In this document: piece after piece, positions 13,601 to 26,500 of the stretch
Layout: each line of letters begins with the position of its first letter
Numbering within the stretch: position 1 is the first letter of the stretch
Source of the DNA: Branchipolynoe longqiensis
Taxonomy: Eukaryota; Annelida; Polychaeta; Phyllodocida; Polynoidae
DNA: 64,000 nt
Assembly: GCA_030323885.1 (NCBI GenBank)
Contig: CM059189.1
Location: 47,313,015 to 47,377,014, forward strand
Direction: 5' to 3'
The notes under the pieces: model-generated
What the model was told of the DNA's origin: nothing
Databases searched by the model: none
Seen by the model: the letters and a program-made list of their open reading frames with translations, nothing else
Program-made: the position numbers and the translations under genes

Positions 13601-16600
13601 TTAGTCCCGCAAACACTGCCCGAGTCTGATGGGTTGGTTTTCTTACAGATGTGACAATTTCATGTATTTACCATATTCTCGCGGGTTAACGCCCACCCCC
13701 TACTTGGCCTATATTTCATCCAACCATTAAACGCCCATGTGTGGGTAAACACCCCCTCCCCCCATTTCAGTGATTTGCCAATTTAAATGCCCAGGGCATT
13801 AACCCGCGAGAATACGGTATTTGTATTTTCATTCCACTCACGCTGCCATCTGGATTTGATGTGCGTGAAAACGAGTGGTCTCAGATCAGAGTGGGGTATC
13901 AGACATGGTGCAATATCATGGCACCCAGCACAAATGGATTTCATACCCAGCTGTTAGTGACCTTATGACCGCCGAATTATGGTCACTAACTAGCCTGGCG
14001 CTCGGCATTAATAGGATAGGGCAAGGAGCAGTGGAATGAGAAAGACCAACTGTCTGCGATTGAAATTTCCCCTGCTTAATCAGCAAATGTGCAACAACAA
14101 AATTTCAAATGCTGACTGGCCTTGGCTGCATAGTCTTTAATTGTTTAAACTCTTTGTGGGTACTTGACTTTCGGCATTCGGAAGGTGACAGTAAAAGCCA
14201 CGAAGACTCGCCAGTGTCTACTTACATCGAAGTACGCTTCATCTTGACCCATGGCTCGTTGGAACGTATAAGTTGTTTCTTCATTTGGCAGGGATCGCAG
14301 TGACATTCTTGTTTATTTTTCCGGTCGGAATCTGAGGGTGGGGAAATAGGGTTTCATACACAAAGTTATATAACAGAACGCTGAAACTGGTGCCGTTCTC
14401 ACAGCACAAAAACTAAGAAGAGCGGATATTACAATTTTGTAACTGGGTTATTCTCTAAAACTGAGCACCACATATTTACAATGCTGATAATCAATTCTTT
14501 CTTTTATTAACAACAAGTCAAATAAATATTGTAGCCTTTGAGTATTATTATTAAGTATCTTAGCATTAGTACATATATTTAATCTAGCCCATGAAAGATA
14601 TCACTAAGTATACTTGTATGATTTTGTGCTAAAGTGAAAATTTACACATTGACACCATGCATTTAGTCAAACCTTTTTTAAAATCTTTTTCTTGTAAGAC
14701 ATAACCTTGTTTACTTAACTGTAATCAATCAAATCTTGTTGGACTTGGCTGTGTATGCTAAATTGATGTTCTCGATGTGTCTTTGATTTTCCTGTTACAC
14801 AAGTGATATTAATGTATTGCCCAATTTGTATAAGATCTAAATCAAAAAGTGAAATCTCTTTTTCTTCAACTTTTACATATATATGCACACTTTGGAAACC
14901 TTCATAGGAACATGGATTCTGCTATTATTCCGGGGGGGGGGGGCAGGGGGGATTGCTACTATTTGGAAGGTTTTCACTTTTGATCTCCGTGTCACAATTT
15001 AGTGCCCAGTTTCAGAGAATGATCCAACTATGAAAGTGTTATTCATGGCTCTGGGCCATGTAGATGGGTCGGAGATACAGAGATTTCCACACACAGGTGG
15101 CGCCACCTTATCGGTTTGGAACTAGATTAGACAGAACATGTCTTCAACAACCAACTGTGCACCCAGACCAATCATGTCCTGACATAGCAGGTGTCCCAGC
15201 ACCGAAGGTACACACAAATGAAACTAAGACAGTTTGTACATTGGAAACAATTCTTACACATAGTAGGACCCTGGGGTCACTAAAGACAGGTACTAATGCA
15301 ATGAAACACACTCAATACCAATGATTCTTTTGATTAAAAAACACTAATAAAGAAAGAAAACGCTTAATTACTGTAACAACAATCTTAATTTTGAATCATA
15401 TATCATGCTTCTTTTGAAGTTCTTTGAAGATTGTACAAAATTCTAGTAGTGCTTAAAGGTGGGTTGGTTGTTGGAGTTTTACATCCTGGCAACATCTAAG
15501 GTCATATCCCACTCAGTCACATTATCCTGATACTGAGCTAACCAGTACAGGTCCTATCCTAGTAATGCTGCACGCCAGGCTAGGAAGCGACAAGTATCCA
15601 ATTTTATAAGTCATTGGTTTTACTCGACCGGGAACAAACTCCCGACCTTCCGTACGCAAGGCCCACACTCTACTGATTTGACAACTGCGCCCGATCTTAA
15701 AGTTAGGTGAACTATTAATGAACCTTACATGAACCTTACCACCACACGGTGGTGGCAGGGACTACACTGACCTCTGTTGCCCTTTTGAGGCAACAACTGG
15801 CAACATGCCAGCCAGAGGTAGTCACTGGGTGGACCGTCCCCCCTCTACGACTGGCTAGCAGCCACCAAAACCCCCCAACCATGAGAGGTTACCTGTGAAC
15901 TCGCTGGTCAGGGGGGTAGGTTACTTGCCCGCTTGACAAAGGCGGAGGAAAGAATAAAATGTGAGAAGCCAAAATGATTGCTCATGATTCCTTGTTGCCG
16001 TCACCAAGTTCCTGCCAGACATGATATGACACTGCCTATCACATTAGTAAATAATGTGTAGATTCATTTGTGAAGAATTTAAAATCCAGCCAATAGCTAA
16101 TTGTAGTTAGGCATGTTTCCCAAGCAGGCATCTATTGACTTGTACATTAGCATTAGTACTACACAGGCCATCTTTACTGCATGCGGTCCAAAGCTAGCAC
16201 ACTTGTATGCCATGGCATCGCAACTATGTTACTGTTCTCATAAGCCTGACATCATTACTGTTACCATAGCGAGTTCGAGACGACGGAGGAGGAGGAGGAG
16301 GAGGAGGAGGAGGAGAGGAGGAGGAGGAGGAGGGAGGAGTGGAGGAGGTGGAGGAGGAGGAGGAGGTAGGGAGGAGGAGGAGAGGCGGAGGAGGAGAGAG
16401 GAGGCTCAGAGGAGGCGGAGCGGAGACTTATTTACTTTAATTAGATCGTTTCATAAATGAATACCCGTATATAATTCTCCTTGAATTAATACAAGTATTT
16501 ACTCGAATATAAGATTCTGACTCGGTGCAGTGATGATGACTGATGAAGACATTGACGCTGGTGATGAATATTACAGTGACGCTCTTGGTCATGAGGCAGG

Positions 16601-19600
16601 AACTCTACGGTTTACGTTATAAAATGAACCCCATGGATGTTGTATTGTACGTGTCCGGAGGCTGTTCTCATAAGCCTGAATCGTTTACTGTTTAGACGGA
16701 GTGAGGAGGAGATAAAGAAATATCTGTGTTGGGGTAAACTATAATACTTCAAGGCGCCTAGGCACTGCGTCGTTTGACCTTCATGTGTGCCTTATCTTAT
16801 TTAATTGGCGACGTTATACAATCGTACGCAGAGGATGTGTTTGTACTTGTCCGGGGGCTGTCTCAAAGCCTGACATCATTACTGGTTACGCATAGCGAGT
16901 GCGAGGACGACGGAGTAGGAGGAGGCGGAGGAGGAGGGAGGAGGAGGCAGGTAGGGAGGAGGAAGTAAGATAAATATTGTTGGGGAGTAAATATAATATT
17001 CAGGTACCTAGGCAGTGGTCGTTTGACCTTATGTGGTGACATTATTTATTTTAATTGACGTTTATAAATGTACCGCATAGGATGTTGTTTGTACTTGTCC
17101 GGTGGCTGTTCTCATAAGCCTGACATCATTACTGTTACCATAGCGAGTTCGAGACGACGGAGGAGGAGGAGGAGGAGGAGGAGGAGGAGAGGAGGAGGAG
17201 GAGGAGGAGGAGAGAAGGGGGGGACGAGGAGGAGGACGAGGAGGGGGGATGAGGGGAGGAGCAGGAGAGACAGGAGAGAGAGGAGGAAGGTGGAGGAGGA
17301 GGAGGAGGAGGAGGAGGAGGAGAGGAGGAGGAGGAGGAGGAGGAGGAGGAGGAGGAGGAGGAGGAGGAGGAGGAGGAGAGGAGGAGGAGGAGGAGGAGAG
17401 GAGGAGGAGGAGGAAGAGGAGGAGGAGGAGGAGGAGGAGGAGGAGGAGGAGAGGAGGAGGAGGAGGAGGAGGAGGAGGAGAGGAGGAGGTGGAGGAGAGG
17501 AGGAGGAGGAGGAGGAGGAGGAGGAGGAGGAGGAGGAGGAAGGAGGAGGAGGAGGAGGAGGAGGAGGAGGAGGAGGAGGAGGAGAGGAGGAGGAGGATGA
17601 GGAGGAGGAGGAGGAGGAGGAGGAGGAGGAGGAGGAGGAGGAGGAGGAGGAGGAGGAGGAGGAGGAGGAGGAGGACGAGGAGGAGGAGGAGGAGGAGGAG
17701 GAGTAAGATAAATATTGTTGGGGGTAAATATAATATTCAGGTACCTAGGCACTGGTCGTTTGACCTTATGTGGTGACATTATTTATTTTAATTGACGTTT
17801 ATAAATGATACCGTATATAATTTTCCTTGAATTATATACAAGTATTTACTCGAATATAAGATTCTGACTCGGTCAGTGATGATGACTGATGAAGACATTG
17901 ACGCTGGTGATGAATATTACAGTGACGCTCTTGGTCATGAGCAGGAACTCTAATTACTGGAGGAGTCTGATGATGAGTCCGAATTTGAAGGTTTTTGAGT
18001 GAAAGGTGGCATTGTCATCTTGTTGAATATTTGTGCATGTGTATGAATGAAGTCCTTGCCCTATCCTGATAATGGCGAGTGCCTGGCTAGGAAGCGACAA
18101 GTATCAATTTTTAAGTCATTTGTTTGACTCGACCAGGGTTCGAACCCACGATCCCATGGTCTACCAACACAGGAGACGGATGCTCTAACTCATTCGGCCA
18201 TCCTGTCTGGTTCCAAATTTGTGGAGAAAAGACGAAGTTACTGTTGTTTTCTATGGCAAACGCAGCAGTATTCGCATTCGCACCGAGTGGTCCATGGGTT
18301 GATCCATTTGCCGCATTCGCATTTGGACACATGGAAGCACCGCTGTTCATTTACATGCTTTTCGATTTTGTTGCTGCATTCGCATACCGCATATATGGAA
18401 TCTTAGCCTATGGCATAATTTCCATTTAATAAAAATGCCCCTTGACTTTTCTTCTTTTTTCTCTCTTGATTTATACTGCCAGCATGGATAAGTCTGAATA
18501 GTCTTGTTTTCACCATTAGAGAGTTGGTAGAGAGAAAACCCAGGCCTACACTTTTACCGACCCAAGGGACTTTTAACCTCCCACACCACATAGACATGGT
18601 ATGAGAGCAAATGGCATTTGATGACGCTGTAAGTTATACACAGCAGTGGAAATCCAAATTGGCAGAGGTGATGGCATGGGTAATCAAACCACTGACCTTC
18701 AGATTAGGAGTCTGACCTAGAAAAAAGTCAGAAACTCTAAGCACTTCTCCACAGAGAACACAACACGACTTATACTCATGGTCAACTTATATTCGCATAT
18801 ATATATATACGATAGTGGATTTTGCAGAAGAAATGTACCGCATAGTTGTTTGTTTACAAGTGTTACCTGGTTGTATGAAGAGGTAGGTTGCATCATGTGC
18901 ATGGTAAGTTGGTTAGGGTAGGTGCGTCCAAGGTCATTATTTGGATTAAGTGCTTCAGTGAGGAGTGGGAGTGGGGTGGGCACAGAGTGAAGGGAATCAG
19001 CTTGTGGTGACCGCAGTTGGCCAGTGAGTGGGTCACAAGCAGTCGGCAGAGACCGCAGTTGGCCAGTGAGTGGGTCACAAGCAGTCGGCAGAGACCGCAG
19101 TTGGCCAGTGAGTGGGTCACAAGCAGTCAGCAGAGACCGCAGTTGGCCAGTGAGTGGGTCACAAGCAGTCGGCAGAGACCGCAGTTGGCCAGTGAGTGGG
19201 TCACAAGCAGTCGGCAGAGACCGCTACAGTCCATTATGTTAACTTTAATATGCGAAATAACTGCTTAGCGTAGGCAAATCTGAAGTTAATAGCTGACATA
19301 CATTTCAGTGATAGAAATAAGCCAACAAATTGTACTTGTCCGGTGGTGTGATTTTCATTTGGCTATCTGAATTTTCACTTGTCCCTGATACACTCTTAAT
19401 TCGAACGCTGCTATATATAATAATTGCAATAGAAATTAATTTCAATATATACCTATTATGTTATAAGTTGAGACTTATGCAGAGATAGAAATAAACAAAA
19501 AAATGTCACTTGTCCACCGGACAAGTGTGGTGTGATTTTCACTTGTCCCGGGCAAGCAGACATGCTCTTATTTCGAACGTTGCATTTATAATCCTAGCAA

Positions 19601-20500
19601 AAAACTCCTCCCCACACCTACATTTGTAGGATTACCCATTACTCTAGGTACTTCTATAGGACCCTGTTGTGTCCACGCACCATTTATAAACTTTATCGGC
19701 ACGTCTAATTTACCTATTCTTCAACAAATGCACTCTACAACTAACTACCATGAAAACTCATTTTTTGCCTATATCACTTTAATTTTTTTTAATTGTCTTT
19801 TTATATCAAATACAATCTAAAGCACAGCTTTACATGTGGTGCTTAAAAAGTGGACGATATATACCGAATGTCATCATAAGAAATAACCAATATTGGCATT
19901 GTTAACTTAATAATAATGATAATAATAATCATTAAAGGATACGAAAGACATCTAGATTCTCTGCTGTGTTGGAACTGCCAGCTCAACAGAGATCCTGTTG
20001 AGCAATTAAACTATTGCTTATACATTGTCTCCAGTGCGGTGCTTGTGAACGATACCAAACAAGGGATGGGCTGTGAATCTCAGCGTATAAAAGCATGCCT
20101 CAAGTGAATTTCCCCCCAAGGATGTGTATGAAGAGTGATTGTGCTTCCGGTAGTTTTTAGAAAATAAAATGTTAGTCATAAGAAATAATAATATACACAC
20201 CCAGTCACCAGGCTATATATATATATACAATTTCCAGGGTAGGACAATAAGGCCTGGGGGACCTAGTTTACTCAGTTAGGCAGGTGAAGTTCCCGGTGAA
20301 CTGCCCAAACTGGCAAGTCATTATTTTTCTGATCTGCAGCAGCAGATTTCAGTTTCAATTGGCTGACTTGCACTTGGGCAAGTAGTTTTGCCACTCGGGC
20401 AAGTAGAAAATTCAGTCACTTGCCCTAGTGGGCAAGTTGGAAAAAGTTACTATCCCACCCTGTGTGTATATTATATGAATAGTGATAAGACCGCTATCGC

Positions 20501-20532
<32 letters not shown>

Positions 20533-23500
20533 CACCGCGCGGTTGAGGGATCCCGGCATGCACCCATCACCGCCTGCGCGGGACTTGACACTCGCTCGGA
20601 ACTGTCTTTGCACATTGTTATATATACTTACCTACACTAATGGAAGAATTATTATATAGTATAGAACTATTTATACGAATCTTACCTGGGTACAGATGAT
20701 GGATAACTGGTGTTTTCCCAAGGTACTAGCATCGCATAGTCGTAGGTCAGAGAGAAGGAAGCACATCCGGGTCCAGCAATCTTTTACATACTTTATAGGA
20801 TAAAATATTATCTTAACTTCATATGGATACTGTTGTGTTTTCGTTTTCGTTCAAGCGACACATGATAGTTGTGGTAGGGTGGGCGGGTTTCTCCGCCCAG
20901 TCCCAAATGGAGTTTAGCCATATAGTCCCGAACGAGTCCCTCCCATATTACGTATGTAAGCCATAGCTGTCGTGTTATCTGTTAATACCCATACATGATT
21001 TTTAGGGACATGAATCAGACTATGGAGTCCTAGATAAATGGCTCTAAGTTCTAATAAATTAATGTGATCGGGGATTTCATCTTCCATCCAACAACCACCT
21101 GTTGCCTGTTGGTCGCTTTGAGCCCCTCAGCCTTCTAATGAAGCGTCTGTTTTAACTGTAGTGTTGGGCTCTCCCATAATGGGGTTGGGCGATTTGTCAA
21201 TGTGTAAAAACCACCAAATAATATCATTTTGGCCTTCTGGCAAAATGGTCATGGGCCGCTCAAAGTTTCCTTTTGTGTGTGTCAACACCAAGTTCTTGTC
21301 TATCTCCAGTGATTTAATATTTGTGTGTGTTGTTGTTTTACATCCTAGCAACATTTAAGGTCATATCAGGACGGATACCGACTTGTGACAGTGCAAACTC
21401 ATGGCGACTTTAAAGTGCTGCTCCACTGGAATACCAGGCCGCCAGCACCATGACTTTGATATCCAACTCAGTCACATTATCCTGACGCTGAGCCAACCAG
21501 TCCTTGTCCTATCCTAATAATGCCAAGCGCCAGGCTAGGAAGCAACAAGTATCAATTTAAAAGTCATTGGTTTGACTCGACCAGGGTTCGAACCCACGAC
21601 CTACCAACACGGGAGATGGACCCTCTAACTCATTCGGATATCCAGTCTGATATGAGTTTTGCCATAAAAAATAGCTGGTGCATATGCTATCATAATTCCT
21701 ATCAATACTGCGACTTGTCGCATCTTTGGTTTGTTCAATTCTAATAATTGATTTGCTGTTGTTGTAAATTTGTCAACTTGTTCTGTTAATGAAAGGGTCA
21801 TTTCTGTGGTGTCAATAAAGAATCCCAGAAACTTTAACTTTTTTGTTGGTGTTAGTACTGATTTAGTTTCATGTATGTAGAACCCTAATTTTGTAAATGT
21901 TTCACATAATTTGTCTACGACTGTCTGTCATTGTTGTTGTGTTTGTGCAACAATAAATGAATCATCAATATACGGGAACATAATATGTCCTTTCCTAGCC
22001 ATCTGGGGAAAAAGTGGTTTAAGTGACCTTGTGAAAATGCGGGGACAGCAAGCCAGTCCATTCGGCATGCACATGAACTCATAAAGTTTGCCATTCCAAC
22101 AAAATCTGAGATATTTACGATCAAGTTTATAGATAGATACTGTATAGTATGCATCTTTAAGATCCACACTAGCTAGCCAGAAGCCTTGTGTTACTAAGTC
22201 TCTTGCTGTGTCTAAGGAAAACATTCTAAATGTTTGTATTCTACGAATTTGTTGAATAATGTTAGATCTAGAATTAGTCTTACATCTCCATTTGGTTTGG
22301 GTCGCAAGAAAATATTAGATTTGAATTCCCCAGCAACATCTATTGCTGGTTCTATAATGGCTTTTTCACAGAATTTAAGGACTTGATTATGTAACGCTTC
22401 GCGTCCTGAACCATGAAATCGGAAAGGGAAAGGTATGCTATTTTGAACAGGTTCTTCTATCAAGGGTATTCTTACCCCTTCAGCTAGACTAAGGATAGTT
22501 AAATTATCTGTAATGATATTCCATTCCGGTAGGCAGTTATTGAGGTTACCAGCTTGAAAAATGCTTACTGGTGTTTGCGTTGCCACTTCTATTTGTTCCC
22601 TGGGCAGGGGAACGGATTCTGGGCACTGAACTCCCCCTTGAAAGCCCTGTTCAGGTCGTTCCAGCCGAACGACTGCCTCTGGCACCTTCCCCTGGCCTGG
22701 AAGCTGAAGTTGGTCCCGAACCGGCCTCCTCATTGGCCGGTTTAGAAATTCCTGCCTCATCTTCTTGAAGCGGTTAGGATTCGCGTCTGCAGACTTATTT
22801 CTGTCCGTTTTCATATGTTTGCCACACTTCGAACCAGTGTCCACCTGTTTGAACAAGTGCTGAAGTTGCCCACCAAATCTTCATTTTGTCCAGTCAGTTC
22901 CCCTTAATAGGCTTGTGGGCATACGTATATTCCTTCCCGTCATTGTCAGCGATCTTCTTAGACCAGGCTACCTCCTTGCCTGCATCCGTGCAGATGGCCT
23001 TGAAGACGTTCTCAAACCATCTGCATGAGAGGAAGTTGCTTGTCACAATCAGCAAAGCAACCCCCCCATTCATATCATCACACAGCGATGAGAACTTGTT
23101 CTCGGCCATTGGCGCCTATAGGCGGGATGGCTGTGAGGGCCGAAAGTACCCCTTTGTGTACTGTATGCAGGACCGCTTCAAACTTTTGTTGTCCTCCGTG
23201 AGCCCGACTTCCGTATCCATCTCCTTAATGGTGGATTCCGGGATCCCTTTGATCCCCGTGAATTTCTCAGCCAATTTGATAATCACTTCAGCCGGCTTGA
23301 ACGTGTTGAAGTGCCCCCCTGTATTGTCTTCCTCAAAAGCGTAGTTATGTGGATTTTCTCCCGCCGCTGCACCTTGCACTTTTTCGTCTCTTCGCGTATT
23401 TCCCCATGTGCTTGGAGTCTGACCAAGAGGATTTATGTTTCCTCCTCTTTTTGGTCCTTTTCTTGCTCTTCTTTTTATGTGCCCTCGTGTACTCATCCCC

Positions 23501-26500
23501 TTCTGATGAGTGTTCTTTCTTTTTGTGTTTGTGTTTGCGTTAGTGCGCAGACACTACTACCTCCTCCTCTGGCTCATCGTCAGACGAGGCCTGATCCTCT
23601 GAGAGGTCCTCCCACTCAGATTCATCCGAATCAGGCGCCTTTGGTGTCCTTCCCTTCTTGGCCGCCACTGTGCAGGGAAGCATCTCCTCCATTTTCTGTT
23701 GAACAAGTAGTGCTACATGCTCATCTAAGTCAGCTGGGATGGGGCCGGTATCATACCCCCCCCCCGACTCGACGTAATCTCTTTGTTCCGGCGACCTTCA
23801 CACATGTGCCGGCGGTGAGCATTCTTCATCTTCACTGAGTGCATGAGATGCCTCTGCCTTACTCCGCTTCATAGTAATGGCTCGGAGATTGTCAGTAAAA
23901 AAAAAAGACCAATGGTTAGGCATTATTAGTGCTGAATATCAAACAGATAATTACAGTATAATTATACTAGGTGTGTATTATGGCGTTTTTAACCCAGGGG
24001 TGTGGTTAATACATTTGTAGGAGTATGGTATGGGAAACCAACCAATCCAAATGAGGGCTAGGGACCAGTGTAGCGGTACCCTCCCACACTCTAAGTACCT
24101 ATAAACTTCTCCCACCTGTGGCTTTCTTCGCCAACAAGTTGAAGAAAATACCATAGGACTCGGAGGTACGCCTTATCGATAATAATAATTGGGGAATCTT
24201 AAAGAAACCCAGGAATAAATCCTACCGATTAAATGGCTCCTGCCAAACATCTCTCCATTTGGCAACAGGCGGCTTCATTAATAACCAAACAATGGATACA
24301 TTGTTCTAATGATCATATCAAATTCGATTGGAATTAAGCTGTAAAACAGTAACAACTTATGGAAAAGTTTTTTAAAACTTTGTATGTGCATGCTAACATG
24401 AACTGAACCAAAGTATCGAGTTTGAAAGATACTAACCGGGTTGGTTTTGTAGTTAATGTAGAAAAACTGCTGGAGCTGCTCACAAACGTCCTCCTGTTGT
24501 GAGTTGATTATGCTAATTGCTGGACCCTGATGTGCTTCCTTCTCCCTCAGCTATGAGTAGCCAGAGGTAAAAAATATATTTGAGGCTGTCTCAAAAGGTG
24601 CTAAGTAAGTTGGGACAAAACTTTGTCCACTGTAATGATCAATATACTATCTGCTTATGCATTTGCTCAGGATAAACTGATTTATGGTGTTTCATAATCC
24701 AAATAGAATACATATTGATGTGAAGCAGATGTCCTTGTGTTTTCAGTGTAACCGTTTCTGTGCTATTTTGTGTCAATCGTTACGTGGACAAAAAAAAAAG
24801 AAGAGTTATCACCTTTTGAGACAGGCTCATTTACCCTTCCACCCCCATTTGATCCTTCATTTTTTTTATTAAATTACATTTCAGGAAAAGACTTTTCACA
24901 TTTTGCAATTTAACATCTTAAGATTATATACACTTATTAATCTGACATATCGGTCAACCCTTATTCTCGATCATACTATTACTTATTAGGTAGTCCAAAC
25001 TGTTTCTGCCGGTGGTCCATTGCCACGCCCACTCAGTCAAAGCTAAAAGCACAATGTGAAAGCACCACTCCCAGCAGGCTTATTTTTAAATGCGGAGTGT
25101 TGGAACTTTGGAAGTACCTTCATCTATACTATACTATAGACTAGTATAGAGTGAGATTCTTTAATAGTGGATAGATTATAGAGAAAATAGCTTCCATGTG
25201 AGGCCTTAAATAAACGAAGATGAATTTGTAATAATGAATAATTGACCAAATGTAATCCCACCTTAAATTGAAACATACTTCAAAACGCCTTACAAGTATT
25301 ATATATGTTTTAAAACAAGCAGGATACTTCCTTGTAAGAGAATGCCTTAACATTTCAAGTAGACACCTTTGTTATGTGTAAAATCTAAGTAAAAGTAATT
25401 CACACAAGTAATGCCAAAGGACACCAGGTTGTCAAATGCAAACTGAACAAAAACCATACCTTCGTCTTCTCGATCTAAAAGTAGATGTAACAGTTCAACA
25501 ATCAGTTATAGACCGGCACTTTGTACTTATGCTCAAGTCCTGTGAGTGTGCGGCATTTAGCGAAATATACAAAATCTAGAATTCTAAACTTCTCTGGATA
25601 TATTATAGGACGCCTGCACTAATGTTTATCAAAATCTCATATCGTCGTGTTATCTAGAGCTTTTCTATAAGTACAACATTACTCATCAGGTATAAAGGGA
25701 AAACTTGGAGCAAAGGGCTTCAACTTCAATTTTATAGTTATACCGACCCACCCGGGAGGGGAGGGGGGAGGCTAGTGACTAACACATGTATATGTTACAT
25801 ACATAAACAATACCCATAGAGATGGAAAATAAAGTCACCAGAATCCAGAAACAGCTGTTTTGGTGGAAATGATATAAATTGGTCCCAGGTTTCCTCCCAT
25901 GTTTTAATAAAGTACTGCTGAAACTGGTTCTGGGCTGAAACATTGGAGCAGGCACTGTGACCAGTATATATATCAATTCTGCAGAAAACATACTAATATA
26001 TTAATCACCAATGTGGGGGCGGGGGGCGTCCCAAGCATTGCTTATTCATACCATCAATGGTATCATACAAATTACAGGTAAATATATAAAACCAATAACA
26101 ATAAAATATTCAAGAATGAACGAACTATATCAGTTTTTAGAGTTTGCGTTTAGCTTATCTACCTAAATAAATGGCATTAGATTTACCCTAACACGATTCT
26201 TAAGAACCTCATATTCATACTGTCAAAATGTGAATATTCCTTTATTAGCTACCTCCGAATGCTGTTAATTCAAGTTTTAAAGTATATTATTGTACATTAT
26301 TTGATCAATTCTTCCTTCAAAAAGAGTGGGTAAACATAAAGAGGCATGTGAAGAAAATATGTTGCTTCTTAAATTAGAATTTATTTGGTAATTTCTTTGA
26401 CCCAGCCTCCCGACACATTTTCTAATGGGTTGTTCAGCAGCCCTGTTTCAGGAACGCGGCTGCAGGAGTAAATAACTAGGATTCAGGGATGAAAGTGATT

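Larger units (their letters stand above)
20690..24560 (-). mobile_element. Degraded DIRS-like retrotransposon
   Basis: About 3.9 kb on the minus strand: a gag-like frame (23873 down to about 22860), RT (22856 to about 21660) and RNase H (about 21240 to 20900). A SINE-A is inserted at 21328-21650. Imperfect inverted repeats (ATTGCTGGACCCGGATGTGC on the minus strand at about 20745 and ATTGCTGGACCCTGATGTGC on the plus strand at about 24516) bracket it, as DIRS elements often have. I found no tyrosine recombinase, so it is incomplete. It lies in SEC63 intron 1 in sense orientation. Confidence 0.75.

Noticed and set aside
17068..17779. Long open frames of poly-Glu, poly-Arg, poly-Gly or poly-Pro/Leu/Ser
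   Set aside because: Products of the (GGA)n tract read in each phase; no non-repetitive part and no conserved domain.
18257..18429. Small protein starting MANAAVFAFAPSGPW
   Set aside because: Derived from a GCATTCGCA repeat; no splice or homology support.
19009..19226. Possible CRISPR array or repeat protein
   Set aside because: Units are adjacent without spacers, the genome is eukaryotic, and the frame is open only because 42 is divisible by three.
22554..23838. Plus-strand frames of 60-175 codons
   Set aside because: Antisense of the DIRS-like gag and RT.
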